A stretch of DNA of 36,155 nucleotides from Actinomycetes bacterium (GTDB lineage Bacteria; Actinomycetota; Acidimicrobiia; Acidimicrobiales; JAJYXR01), in assembly GCA_021801525.1 (NCBI GenBank), contig JAJYXW010000163.1, positions 1-36,155 of the forward strand, read 5' to 3'. This document shows positions 1-10,945 of this stretch, one piece after another (the stretch's first letter is position 1; the number at the start of each line of letters is the position of its first letter). Position numbers and translations under genes: made by a program. Below the pieces are notes generated by a model. It saw nothing but the letters and a program-made list of their open reading frames with translations. It was not told the DNA's origin and made no database searches.

Positions 1-2412
<2,412 letters not shown>

Positions 2413-2447
2413 TCGCTGCATATACCGCAGGCGAGGATGCGGCCGCG

Positions 2448-2942
2448 GTGGAAGCGGCGCTCGGGCGGCGTCCCGCGGGTGGCTACAGGGTTGCAGTACG
2501 CGCACCTGATGGCGCTCCCGTCGTGATCGCGAACGACCCGCTCCTCTATGACGGCACCCCCATGCCGACCCTCTACTGGCTGGTCGCCCCGGATCTGAGG
2601 AGCAGGGTGAGCCGCCTGGAGTCCGAGGGAGGGGTTAGACGCGCTGAGGCGGGCGTGGACCCCGGCGAGCTGATCGCCTCTCATGAACGCTACGCCGCCG
2701 AGCGCGACAGGATTCTCGCTGCAGGCCATGCCGGCCATAGCGGCCCGCGTCCCTCGGGCGGCGTGGGCGGCACGCGACGGGGTGTCAAGTGCCTGCACGC
2801 GCATCTGGCCTGGCACCTGGCCGGTGGTGAGGACCCGGTTGGGCTGCTCGTCGCCGGATGGCTCGGTATCGATACCGCTCTGTATGTGGTAGATGAGGAG
2901 CATGCCGAGCAACGGATGGAGCCGGGCAGCAGGCCTGGATGA
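2448..2942 (+). CDS. DUF501 family protein
   Basis: Conserved actinobacterial protein of unknown function, always found between the FtsB-like gene and ppx. Recognised by LGRRPAGGYRVAVRAPDGAP, the TPMPTLYWLVAPDLRSRVSRLES block and the C-terminal GVKCLHAHLAWHLAGGEDPVG motif with Cys and His residues that may bind metal. No ATG is available in frame near the expected N-terminus. GTG at 2448 is chosen because it directly precedes the conserved region and has a purine-rich GCGAGG stretch about a dozen bases upstream. The frame is open further upstream, but there it overlaps the FtsB-like gene and looks like a shadow. The protein is about 164 aa, normal for the family. Confidence 0.85.
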   Translation: MEAALGRRPAGGYRVAVRAPDGAPVVIANDPLLYDGTPMPTLYWLVAPDLRSRVSRLESEGGVRRAEAGVDPGELIASHERYAAERDRILAAGHAGHSGPRPSGGVGGTRRGVKCLHAHLAWHLAGGEDPVGLLVAGWLGIDTALYVVDEEHAEQRMEPGSRPG

Positions 2943-4086
2943 GGACCCTCCTCGTCGTGTGCCGGAGGACGGCTCGGGGCCTGTGGCTGCCATCGACTGC
3001 GGCACCAACTCCACCCGGCTGCTCGTCGTCGACCCCGCAGGGGAGGTGCTGGAACGGCTCATGCGGATAACCCGCCTGGGCCAGGGAGTCGATTCGAGCG
3101 GCAGGCTGGCGCCCGATGCCGTCGCTCGGACTCTCGCAGTGCTCCGAGAGTACGGGGAGCGCATGCGTTCGCTCGGAGTGCGCCGCGGTCGCCTGGTCGC
3201 GACCTCCGCTGTGCGCGACGCAACCAACGCCGGCGAACTTCTCGCGGCGGCCGAGGATGCGACAGGGCTCCTCCCCGAGGTCCTGGACGGCGTCGAGGAG
3301 GGGAGGCTTTCCTTCGCGGGTGCGACCGCGCACCTACCGGCACTCACGCCCCGAGGAAATGCCGGCGCCGCCGCCCCAGGCCAAGGCGCGGGCCAAGGCA
3401 CGGGCCATGCCGCAAGCCAAGGCGCGGGCTACGGCGCGGGCTACGGCGCGGGCCGAGCTGACGGGCCCACGGTGGAGCTGGTCGTCGACATAGGGGGAGG
3501 ATCTACCGAGCTGGTGGCGGGAGTGCCCGCCGGCAGCACGAAGCCCGGCGGGGTCGATGGATGGGAAGAACCGAGGGTGGTGTCCATGGACGTAGGATGC
3601 GTGCGCCTTACCGAGAGATGCTTCCACCACGACCCTCCACTTGCCGGAGAGCTCGACGATGCCGTTCGCGTGGTTGGCGCGGCGCTCGCCCCCGCTGTGG
3701 AGAAGATCTGCAGCCCGGCAAGCTGTGCGCCTGGCGCCGGGCTGCCGGTTAGCGGGACGCATGGGGGCCTGAGCAGGTTGATCGGGCTTGCGGGCACGGT
3801 GTCGACGCTTGCGTGTCTCGCTCGGGGGATCGAGCGCTACGACCGTGCGAAGGTGCACCACGCTGTCCTCTCGATCGACGAGGTGCGGGAGTGGCTCTCG
3901 CGCCTGTCCTCGGAGAGCTCTGCCCGCCGCCTCAGGCACCCAGGGATGGTGCCAGGCAGGGAGGACGTGATAGTTGGCGGGCTCGTGGTTCTCGTGTCGG
4001 TGATGGAGGCGTTCGGGCGTGGCGAATGCCTCGTGTCGGAGGACGACATCCTCGACGGGCTGGTTGCGAGCGTCCTGGCCAGCTGA
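2893..4086 (+). CDS. ppx: Exopolyphosphatase / guanosine pentaphosphate phosphohydrolase (Ppx/GppA)
   Basis: Member of the Ppx/GppA branch of the ASKHA (sugar kinase/HSP70) fold, which degrades polyphosphate and/or pppGpp. Phosphate-binding loops are clear: AAIDCGTNSTRLL near residue 32, ATSAVRDATN near 103 and VVDIGGGSTELV near 197, then GLAGTVSTLACL. The ATG at 2893 overlaps DUF501 by 50 bases. GTG at 2959 or 2983 would start just before the conserved block and are plausible alternatives. Residues about 148-190 are a Gly/Ala/Gln/Tyr low-complexity insert encoded by 12-bp tandem units, placed in the loop before the second phosphate motif. The core motifs look intact despite it. Confidence 0.92.
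   Translation: MRSMPSNGWSRAAGLDEDPPRRVPEDGSGPVAAIDCGTNSTRLLVVDPAGEVLERLMRITRLGQGVDSSGRLAPDAVARTLAVLREYGERMRSLGVRRGRLVATSAVRDATNAGELLAAAEDATGLLPEVLDGVEEGRLSFAGATAHLPALTPRGNAGAAAPGQGAGQGTGHAASQGAGYGAGYGAGRADGPTVELVVDIGGGSTELVAGVPAGSTKPGGVDGWEEPRVVSMDVGCVRLTERCFHHDPPLAGELDDAVRVVGAALAPAVEKICSPASCAPGAGLPVSGTHGGLSRLIGLAGTVSTLACLARGIERYDRAKVHHAVLSIDEVREWLSRLSSESSARRLRHPGMVPGREDVIVGGLVVLVSVMEAFGRGECLVSEDDILDGLVASVLAS
3379..3453 (+). repeat. 12-bp tandem repeat inside ppx
   Basis: Degenerate units of the type ggcgcgggccaa / ggcgcgggctac encode a GAGQ/GAGY-like run within the Ppx protein. The period is a multiple of three, so the frame is kept. Confidence 0.85.
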
Positions 4087-4169
4087 CCAAGCCTCGGCGA
4101 GTCGCGCCAGGAGCGCTCTTTCCGGAGGATCGCGCACTTGGCCGGGCGTGTCTTCTATCCTTGGGCGTC

Positions 4170-5135
4170 GTGGCCCGGTCCCCGAGCGAGGAAGATCGTC
4201 ATTCAGGAGATGCTCCAGCGTCCGAGCGAAGCGGCGCCCCGTCCCTGCGGGTGCAGTTCGTGCTCTACGGCAACGACCAGGAGTCCTTCGGCCGCTGCCT
4301 CCAGGCAGTCGCAACGGCGTCCGAGCTCGCGCGCAAGCGATCCTGCATAGGCAGGGCGGTGGTGGCCATCGGGGACTCCTCGCCTCGCCCGGTGCTGACG
4401 GAGCCCGACTTGCTCGCGAGCTGGCTCGTCGGCAGCGCCTTCGACGCAGTGTCCTACGAGCACTTTGGCGACAACCTCGGATCTGCGGGAGGGCACAACC
4501 GGCTCTTCGAGGGCATGGTCGAGGACTTGGTGCTCGTATTGAACCCTGACACTTACGCGGGCCCCAGGCTGATCTGCGAGCTCGTGGCTCCTCTTGGTGA
4601 TACCTCGATAGGAGTCATCGAAGGGCGCCAGATCCCCGTCGAGCATCCCAAGGTCCATCACCCGGTGTCAGGGGACACCGGGTGGGCCTGCGGCGCGTGC
4701 TTCCTCGCTCGTGCGGCGGTAGTCAAGGATACCGGGGGGTTCGACCCGAGCCTCTTCTTCCTCTACGGGGACGACGTGGACTTCTCGTGGAGGGCACGCC
4801 TGGCAGGTTGGCGGATAGTCCATCGCCCCGCAGCGCGCTTCTTCCACGACAAGCGGTTGACCCCCGACGGCGTTCTCCACGTCACAGAGGCGGAACGGCG
4901 CTACGCGGCCGAGGCTGCGGTGCTCCTGCCGTGGCGCTATTCCCGGCCCGATGTGGCCGAACGCAACCTGAAGGATCTCGAGTCCTCCGGCGACGAGCTC
5001 CTCCAAGCCGTAGCGGCGGAGATGCGCGAGCGCCAGAGGCGCCACCGGATGCCGGACGCCCTCGACCCCGAGGGGAAGGTCGCAGAGTTCGTGGAGGACC
5101 AGTTCGCCGAGCACAGGTTCAGCTACCGTGATTGA
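4170..5135 (+). CDS. GT2-family glycosyltransferase (rhamnosyl/galactofuranosyl-transferase-like)
   Basis: Predicted cytoplasmic, membrane-associated glycosyltransferase of the GT-A fold, acting in surface polysaccharide assembly. Seen in order: FVLYGNDQESFGRCL (about 30-44), DNLGSAGGHNRLFEG (101-115, typical of the rhamnosyltransferase-like GT2 subgroup), a metal-site LVLNPD (about 122-127), GACFLAR, and FFLYGDDVDFSWRAR, the acceptor-side ED-like motif. GTG 4170 is chosen as an in-frame start after the ppx stop; TTG 4161 and GTG 4251 are alternatives and none has a convincing ribosome site. The stop lies 23 bases before the next start, so the two are probably co-transcribed. The sugar and acceptor cannot be told from the sequence. 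Confidence 0.82.
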   Translation: MARSPSEEDRHSGDAPASERSGAPSLRVQFVLYGNDQESFGRCLQAVATASELARKRSCIGRAVVAIGDSSPRPVLTEPDLLASWLVGSAFDAVSYEHFGDNLGSAGGHNRLFEGMVEDLVLVLNPDTYAGPRLICELVAPLGDTSIGVIEGRQIPVEHPKVHHPVSGDTGWACGACFLARAAVVKDTGGFDPSLFFLYGDDVDFSWRARLAGWRIVHRPAARFFHDKRLTPDGVLHVTEAERRYAAEAAVLLPWRYSRPDVAERNLKDLESSGDELLQAVAAEMRERQRRHRMPDALDPEGKVAEFVEDQFAEHRFSYRD

Positions 5136-5158
5136 TAGCCTCCTCGAGGAGCAAGGCC

Positions 5159-7045
5159 GTGCCTGAGCACAGACGCCAAGAGCACAGACGCCAAGAGCAC
5201 AGACGCCAGGAGCGCTACCACTTCGCCTTCGGCGATCGCACCCCCTATGCCGAGGTCGTGGCCCTCGTAGGCTCGCACTGCCGCGGCTCGGGCGAAGTGG
5301 TAGTGGACCTCGGGTGCGGCTTTGGTGCGGTAGCCGAGCCCATTCGCGAGCTGGGCCTCGACTATCTGGGGGTGGACTCGGAGCCCGCCGGTGTGAAGGA
5401 CCTAGCCGCACGCTCGATGGCGGCAATCGTCGGGGATCTCGGGCACCTCGATCAAGTGATTGCAGAGGTCGAGGATTCGCTGGCCGGTCGCGAGGTGGCC
5501 GGGATCCTCATGCTCGACTCCCTCGAGCACCTGCCCAATGCCGACGAGGTGCTCCGAGCGCTGCATCGCTTCTCTCTCGACCATGGCTCTGTGCCGCTCG
5601 TGGTGAGCATCCCCAACGTCACTCATGTCGACGTCGCCGTGAAGCTGCTGCTGGGCCGCTTCGAGATGACCCCGACAGGGCTGCTCGATCGGACCCACGT
5701 GCGGTTCTTCTCGGGAGCTTCTCTCGACGAGACGATGCGAGCCGCCGGCTGGCGCGAGGTGGCCAGGCGCGATTTCGAGCTCAGCCAGAGCGACCAGCAC
5801 TTCCCGCCCGGTCTCGTCGCTCTGGTGCCTCACACACCGATTGGCCGGTTGCTCCGTGAAGTGCGCGCTGCTGCGTCGCCGGGGGCGTTCGTGAACCAGT
5901 TCGTGCGCGCCTACCTCCCTGGTCCCGCACAGGCTGCGGACGTGAGCGATGGGCCGCTGGCCTCCGAGTCGGCCTCCGAGTCGGCTGTCGAGCGGGCTGT
6001 CGAGCCTGCGCCGGACGCTTCACCCGAGACGGAGCTCGAGCCGGCGCCGTTCTTGTCGGTTCTCGTGCGCACCCAGGGCAAGAGGTGGCACACCTTCGCG
6101 GAGACCATGTTGTCGCTTGCTGCACAGGATTGCACCGACTTCGAGGTGCTGGTGCTCTGCCACGACGTCGGGGAGCACGAGCGGGCCCTGATCGAGCTGC
6201 TCGTGCGCGAGCACCACGAGTCGTTCTCCAAGAGGGTCCGGTTAGTCGAGGTGTGCGGCGGCGGGCGCTCCCGGCCACTCAACGCCGGGGCGTTGGTGGC
6301 CAGGGGCAGCTACCTGGCGGTGCTCGACGACGACGACGTGGCACTCGGCAGCTGGGTCGGGGAGCTGAAGCGCCTGGCCTCGCGCCATCCGGGCAAGGTG
6401 CTGCGGCTGGGCGTCGCGGAGCAATGGGTAGAGGAGAGGCACGGAGCCTGGGACGGCGAGGACGGGTACGAGCCTGTCGACCGGCCGCGTTGCCCATATC
6501 CGATGCGCTTCGACCTTCTCGAGCACCTATGGGAGAACCGCACCCCGCCGAGCGGGTTTGCCCTTCCGCGTTCGTTCGTCGTAGACATGGGCCAGGGATG
6601 GGACGAGTCCCTTCCGGTGCTCGAGGACTGGGACCTCCTGCTGCGAGCCGCCTCGATGTGTGGCGTTGCCGACGCACCGGTCGTCGGTGCCCTGTACCGC
6701 CGCTGGCGTGTCGGGGAGAGCTCCTCCACGGTCCATGCGGACCACGAGTGGCATGCTGCGCACGCGTCGGTCGTGTCGAAGCTCGACTCGGCCCCTTTCC
6801 TGCTCGGACGAGGCCAGCTCGCCATGGTGCGCGATGCCGTCCACGACCGAGCCGAGGCAGGCAAGCGGCTGGCCGAAGCCGAGGAGCGCCTCGGTCAGAT
6901 CGCCCGCCACAACGAGGCGCTCGACACCGCCCTCCAAGATGCTCGTGCTCAGCTCGAAGATCTTCGTGGATCGACCAGCTGGCGCGTGACTGCTCCGATC
7001 CGCAGCCTGGGGCGCCTGGCCCGCTTCTTCAAGCGTCCAGGCTGA
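5159..7045 (+). CDS. Bifunctional SAM-dependent methyltransferase - GT2 glycosyltransferase
   Basis: A 628-residue fusion. The N-terminal half is a class I methyltransferase (VVDLGCGFGAV as motif I, MLDSLEHLPN as the post-II region, IPNVTHVDV) of the type that modifies sugars or polysaccharide ends. An acidic Ser/Glu-rich linker (repeated SESA, VERAVEP) joins it to a GT2 domain with FLSVLVRTQGKRWHT, VLDDDDVALGSW (DxD) and LEDWDLLLRAA. A short coiled coil follows, then the tail motif STSWRVTAPIRSLGRL, common at the end of polysaccharide glycosyltransferases. GTG 5159 is chosen over an upstream TTG (5132) because GAGGAG sits 7 bases ahead. The start is followed by three copies of a 15-bp repeat (EHRRQ). 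Its last 70 bases are duplicated at 11068-11139. Confidence 0.85.
   Translation: MPEHRRQEHRRQEHRRQERYHFAFGDRTPYAEVVALVGSHCRGSGEVVVDLGCGFGAVAEPIRELGLDYLGVDSEPAGVKDLAARSMAAIVGDLGHLDQVIAEVEDSLAGREVAGILMLDSLEHLPNADEVLRALHRFSLDHGSVPLVVSIPNVTHVDVAVKLLLGRFEMTPTGLLDRTHVRFFSGASLDETMRAAGWREVARRDFELSQSDQHFPPGLVALVPHTPIGRLLREVRAAASPGAFVNQFVRAYLPGPAQAADVSDGPLASESASESAVERAVEPAPDASPETELEPAPFLSVLVRTQGKRWHTFAETMLSLAAQDCTDFEVLVLCHDVGEHERALIELLVREHHESFSKRVRLVEVCGGGRSRPLNAGALVARGSYLAVLDDDDVALGSWVGELKRLASRHPGKVLRLGVAEQWVEERHGAWDGEDGYEPVDRPRCPYPMRFDLLEHLWENRTPPSGFALPRSFVVDMGQGWDESLPVLEDWDLLLRAASMCGVADAPVVGALYRRWRVGESSSTVHADHEWHAAHASVVSKLDSAPFLLGRGQLAMVRDAVHDRAEAGKRLAEAEERLGQIARHNEALDTALQDARAQLEDLRGSTSWRVTAPIRSLGRLARFFKRPG
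5165..5209 (+). repeat. 15-bp tandem repeat, 3 copies, N-terminus of the MT-GT fusion
   Basis: Perfect units gagcacagacgccaa at 5165 and 5180, with a near-perfect third at 5195, encode EHRRQ three times immediately after the start codon. Confidence 0.95.
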
Positions 7046-7049
7046 ACCC
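6978..7049 (+). repeat. 72-bp direct repeat, left copy (att-like)
   Basis: 70 of 72 bases match 11068-11139; the last 44 bases (7006-7049) are exact. This copy is the true 3' end of the MT-GT gene, including its stop. It forms the left border of the accessory island. Confidence 0.93.
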
Positions 7050-7122
7050 CCACTTCGGCCAAGCGCCAAGGGGGGAGTGCTGCCGGGCCAGCGCCCGCCA
7101 CGTCATCGCCACGGCGGAGCCG

Positions 7123-7278
7123 GTGGAAAGTACCGACGTCGCCACCCGGGTCTGCCGGCGCACCTGGACAGGCGAGGACGAGCGGGGCCGAGGACTCGAG
7201 ATCGTCGCCATCGAGCGGCCCGACTGCTGGCTCGTGATTCACGTCATGCCAACCCGCTACCGGAAGGAGCAGCCATGA
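7123..7278 (+). pseudogene. Toxin-like ORF, probably 5'-truncated at the island edge
   Basis: The C-terminal sequence GRGLEIVAIERPDCWLVIHV followed by MPTRYRKEQP resembles the end of small actinobacterial toxin-like proteins that are encoded directly ahead of RHH antitoxins (LVIHAMPxRxKYR-type endings). The frame is open leftward into the 72-bp repeat with no good start; GTG 7123 would give only about 51 residues, against an expected 80-95. Its TGA overlaps the ATG of the RHH gene (ATGA), as in a TA operon. I infer that the island boundary removed the 5' part. It could instead be a short functional protein. Confidence 0.45.
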
Positions 7279-7613
7279 GCCCGCGACACCGAGACGTCCA
7301 GCTGCCGCCCATCGGCCCCGACATCGACCTCGACACCAAGGAGATCTACCTGCCCAACGGGCAGCGCCTGACCAACGAGCTAGCCGAGGAGATGGCCGAA
7401 GAGGCCATGGCTTACCACTACCGGGTACGGGGCCGGGGCCGCCCCTCCATCACCGGCGAGAAGGACCACACCCCGAACCTGACCGTTCGGGTAAAGCCGG
7501 CCACCCGGGCCGCTCTCGAGAAGATCGCCGCCGGTCAGGGCCGCCGGCTGGCCGACGTTGGACGGGAAGCCTTCGACGAGTACATCAGCCGCCACTGCGA
7601 CAGGGCCAGTTGA
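7275..7613 (+). CDS. Ribbon-helix-helix antitoxin-like protein
   Basis: 112 residues, with AAGGAG 5 bases before the ATG. The C-terminal half has the signature GRPSITGEKDHTPNLTVRV followed by the amphipathic ALEKIAAGQGRRLADVGREA, the usual RHH DNA-binding pattern of antitoxins whose partner toxin is encoded upstream. The N-terminal 50 residues (IDLDTKEIYLPNGQRLTNE, then an acidic helix) are probably the toxin-binding or operator-adjacent part. The start overlaps the stop of the truncated toxin-like ORF. Autoregulation is likely by analogy. It would be an orphan antitoxin if the toxin is broken. Confidence 0.7.
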   Translation: MSPRHRDVQLPPIGPDIDLDTKEIYLPNGQRLTNELAEEMAEEAMAYHYRVRGRGRPSITGEKDHTPNLTVRVKPATRAALEKIAAGQGRRLADVGREAFDEYISRHCDRAS

Positions 7614-7726
7614 GCCGTGAGGACCAACGGCCGTAGCCGCGACGGAGTCGAGCTCACCGAGTGACCTGGGTTTCACGTAGTGACAGCAGTGGCACCCTGG
7701 ATGGATAGGGCCGTCGGAAGCGCGGC

Positions 7727-8767
7727 TTACGGTGCGGGCATGTACTGCGCGAGGTCGGTGTAGGAGATGAGATCCCCGAGGGTGTTCGCGGTGAAGAGCT
7801 TGCCGCGGGTGGCTTTGAGGAGGTCCTTGCAGTCCTGCTGTCGTACGCCAAAGCCTCGTCCGTCAATGCAGGCAACCACCTGGTAGGCAGGCTTACCGTT
7901 GGCCTCACGTTCATCGCGCATGTGCGCAAGGCGGAGGATACGGGCGACCTTGTCGCGGGCGGTGCCGTCGTCTCCGGTGATCTTCGCCTCGACGATGACG
8001 CCAGGTGCGATCTCGTCGGGGATGAAGAAGTCTGGCGCCTGATCGAAGCCGGGGACACGCTCGGCCCGGCCTGTTTTCCGGAAGGGGATGCGAGCCTGCT
8101 GAAGCTGCGCCTCGATCGCGCTCTCCATCACGTCGCCGACGAGCTCGGAGACTGCATCCCTGTGGCTCGCGTACGGACGGCCGAGGAAGCGCTCGTAGAG
8201 CAGAACGGCATAGGGAACATGCGTCTGTGCTGCATGGCTGATGCCTGCCGCGCCCTGTGCAGTGTCGAACTTGTCGAGCCGGTGCACAAGACCGTCGGGT
8301 GCAAGTTCGGGTCCGGTGGCGAGGAGCTTGCACGCAGTCCTGAGCATGTCTGTCACACGCTGTACGACGAGCGCAGTCGGCTTGGCGAAGAAGGAAGGGT
8401 CGCGCTTGGCCCGTCCGTCGAGCATCCTGGCAGTGTTCGGGGGAAGTGGCGAGCCGGTCTCTTCGTTCGTGAGGTCCTGCCACTCCGGAGGGGATACTCC
8501 GAGAATCGTCCGGAGTACGGTGAAGGCCAGTGCGTTCTTGCGAAGCGCCTTCCAGCACTTCTCGGGCGTCAGGGATTCGAAGCCACTCGTCTCGATCCGA
8601 AGCACTTCATAGCCGTCGCGGAACTCCTCGTAGGTGAGAAACGATGGCCCACGAGGCAAGAGCATGAACTGGCTCGTGAGGTCGTCGAAGGTGACGGCAA
8701 CCATCTCGTCGAGCCGGGTGACGAGCTCGCTTGCCGTGAGCTGGTACGGACGGATGGGGGCTGGCAT
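7727..8767 (-). CDS. PD-(D/E)xK-type putative restriction endonuclease
   Basis: 346 residues, starting 3 bases after the stop of the methyltransferase, so the two are one operon. The C-terminal third carries a PD-(D/E)xK-like core: helix Glu at about 215 (VMESAIEAQL), APDFFIP with Asp246, and VIVEAK with Glu260 and Lys262, followed by a basic region. The N-terminal 200 residues are helical and unrecognised and may bind DNA or set specificity. Pairing with a DNA methyltransferase makes a restriction role the natural reading. The specificity is unknown and I recognise no named type II family. It could instead be a nuclease of a larger defence system reduced to two genes. Confidence 0.7.
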   Translation of the reverse strand: MPAPIRPYQLTASELVTRLDEMVAVTFDDLTSQFMLLPRGPSFLTYEEFRDGYEVLRIETSGFESLTPEKCWKALRKNALAFTVLRTILGVSPPEWQDLTNEETGSPLPPNTARMLDGRAKRDPSFFAKPTALVVQRVTDMLRTACKLLATGPELAPDGLVHRLDKFDTAQGAAGISHAAQTHVPYAVLLYERFLGRPYASHRDAVSELVGDVMESAIEAQLQQARIPFRKTGRAERVPGFDQAPDFFIPDEIAPGVIVEAKITGDDGTARDKVARILRLAHMRDEREANGKPAYQVVACIDGRGFGVRQQDCKDLLKATRGKLFTANTLGDLISYTDLAQYMPAP

Positions 8768-8770
8768 GCG

Positions 8771-10945
8771 TCAGGCAGTGCCTCGCGTCACTGCGGCCAT
8801 GCACTCGTGGACGCGGGCGATCCGTCCGGCGAGCGGCGTGGCGGACGCCCACTCCTTGCTGAGCTTGCGGACAGCGTCCGAAGCGATATGGCCTGCACGG
8901 AGGCACTGCCGATCACCCTCGGTGCACCGATAACCCGCCTCGGCCATCCGGGTGACGTCATCGGTGATGCGCTCGCCGATGGGCCGCTTCCAGAGGTGAT
9001 CGAGCACATGGCGGCGGCTCGTCCATTTGCGATCGCGACAGACGAAAACGGAGTCGAGGATCGAAGACTTCGTCCCCGCGATGTGGAGGGAGGCGGTCAT
9101 TTCTGCCGGAGCAGGAAGGACCCACGTGCACGTAAGCCCGGCATCGAGGAGGGCAACGACGAGTGGGGCGTAGGCAGTCGGCTCGTTGTGGTGGTAGGTG
9201 AAGACCAGGGGGGCACCGTCTTTTAGGGCTGCGGCCATCTTCGAGAAGACGTTGCTGAGGCCCGCCGTGAAGTTCTCCAGGTCGCGCCCGAGGGTGTCGT
9301 TTCCGGTGAGCTCATGTTCGGTCCGGGTCGTAGCTCGGACGAACTCGGGGACGTCGCCGCCGATGAGCTTGCGAAGCCACACGAAGCAGAAGTCCATCAA
9401 CTCGGCGTATTGCACATTGTCGAAGTACGGAGGGTCGGTGAACACACCGTCCAAGCTCTTCGGTGCAAGGTCGAGCGTCTGCGACGGCTCGCAGATAAGC
9501 CATGCGGTCCGCTCGCCGGAGGCGGGCTCGCGGCTGATGAGTGGGGCTTCGATGCGTTCACTCATCATGTGGACGAGCGACTTCTTGGATGCCGAAATCC
9601 GCGTTTCGTACGGTCTCTTGGCATAGGTCTTGGCAAGAGCGAACTTCTCGACGAAGTGGACGAAGGAGCCTGAGCCCACTCCCGGGATGCCAAGGAGGCT
9701 GTCCTCGCAGACGATCAGGCCGACTGGGTACCCGTGGACGCTGAAGATGTCCTGACACTTGAGGGCGTAGGTGTCATAGCGGCCGAGGAGGTTCTGGTAC
9801 CGGAGGAAGTCGCTGAACACGGTGGCAAGGGCATGCCGGACGGCCATGTCCTGCACGCTCGCGATGTTCTGGAGAAGGTGCCCGAGGCCGAGGAGCTGCC
9901 GGTCATTGAACATGTCGCGGTAGCGGTGGTATCCCCAGCGATGGAGCCGGTTCGTCTCGTCCCCGGCTGGAATCGTGTCGTCGGGGATCGTCAGGGTGCG
10001 GCCAACTTCACGGAAGGTCGTTGCAGCCGACTCGTAGCGTTCGCGGTCTGCTGCATCCGGCGTCTTGAACTGTCGTCCCGGAGCCATGGGGTAGCACGTC
10101 GGGCACTGGTACTCCAGTCCGAAGAGTCGGTGCTCGGGAGGCATTGCCAGCTCACCTGCGAACGGAAAGACGGTCGAGCAGCTTCGACACTCGGCCTTGC
10201 CCCGCCGGACGTTGCCGTGTTCCAGGAGCAGGTGGCACCGGGGGCACTCGGGCTTCGTGTTCGGCTCCACCTCGCAGAGCGCATCGCAGGCGGGACAGTG
10301 GTACACCTCCCGGGGGTGTCGAATAGCCTCGGCGAGGCGGTATCCCGGGAACAGGGTGACGTCATCGCCGCAGCTTGGGCATGCACAGGTCTTGGCCCAG
10401 AAGAAGTACTTGACCGGAGCGTCTTCCCCACACCCGGAACACGCCGTCCGGTAGTAGCGGCCGACGACTTCCTCGGTCTGGCACACTACGTGCTCGGCTG
10501 CCGTCCGGAACCCATCGAGGTCGAGTGGCTGGACGCCCTGTCTGACCAGCCAGTACGCCATCGGGTTGATATCGCAGCCGACGACCCCGCAGCCCAGCCG
10601 TAGCGCCTCGAAGATCGAGGTTCCCCCTCCCATGAAGGGGTCCGCGATAGTGGCCGCGACATCGTTGCTCTGCCAGTACGACTCGGAGAGCGGTTCGTCA
10701 ACGTACTCAGAAAGCATGAGACTCCTGAAGACGCTTCCTGGCCGCCTAGCGAACCACTTGTGGATGCCGATGATCGGCCGGTATTTCTGCTGAATCTGCT
10801 TCTCACGGAGCGCGAGCGCCGCGACGAAGGCTGCGTCGTACCTGGTCTCTAGTCCGAACGGCTCGTGCGAAGGCCCACGGCGGACGACGTCGGGCTCGTC
10901 ATCGAAGAGTCGGGGTGCCAGGGACATCGGCTCAGCCTGCCACAC
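8771..10945 (-). CDS. DUF1156/COG1743-like DNA methyltransferase with Zn-ribbon insert
   Basis: 724 residues. The N-terminal HKWFARRPGSVFRSLML (about 62-78) is the DUF1156-type signature, followed by the SAM motif DPFMGGGTS (102-110) and GCDINPMAYWLV. Residues about 169-284 hold six CxxC pairs (CSGC, CPSC, CPAC, CPRC, CRSC, CPTC), that is, several zinc ribbons. The catalytic DPPY lies near 504-507 (VFTDPPYFDNVQYAELMDF), as in adenine-N6 or cytosine-N4 amino-methyltransferases. Motif I before DPPY with a long insert between them is an unusual layout. GTG at 10945 is chosen because GGAG lies about 7 bases upstream; ATG 10927 is an alternative. It is first gene of the operon, so protection would be made before the nuclease. 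Confidence 0.85.
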   Translation of the reverse strand: MWQAEPMSLAPRLFDDEPDVVRRGPSHEPFGLETRYDAAFVAALALREKQIQQKYRPIIGIHKWFARRPGSVFRSLMLSEYVDEPLSESYWQSNDVAATIADPFMGGGTSIFEALRLGCGVVGCDINPMAYWLVRQGVQPLDLDGFRTAAEHVVCQTEEVVGRYYRTACSGCGEDAPVKYFFWAKTCACPSCGDDVTLFPGYRLAEAIRHPREVYHCPACDALCEVEPNTKPECPRCHLLLEHGNVRRGKAECRSCSTVFPFAGELAMPPEHRLFGLEYQCPTCYPMAPGRQFKTPDAADRERYESAATTFREVGRTLTIPDDTIPAGDETNRLHRWGYHRYRDMFNDRQLLGLGHLLQNIASVQDMAVRHALATVFSDFLRYQNLLGRYDTYALKCQDIFSVHGYPVGLIVCEDSLLGIPGVGSGSFVHFVEKFALAKTYAKRPYETRISASKKSLVHMMSERIEAPLISREPASGERTAWLICEPSQTLDLAPKSLDGVFTDPPYFDNVQYAELMDFCFVWLRKLIGGDVPEFVRATTRTEHELTGNDTLGRDLENFTAGLSNVFSKMAAALKDGAPLVFTYHHNEPTAYAPLVVALLDAGLTCTWVLPAPAEMTASLHIAGTKSSILDSVFVCRDRKWTSRRHVLDHLWKRPIGERITDDVTRMAEAGYRCTEGDRQCLRAGHIASDAVRKLSKEWASATPLAGRIARVHECMAAVTRGTA

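Noticed and set aside
7922..9226. 434-residue plus-strand ORF opposite the R-M-like operon
   Set aside because: Antisense shadow of the nuclease and methyltransferase genes in GC-rich DNA; no conserved motifs.
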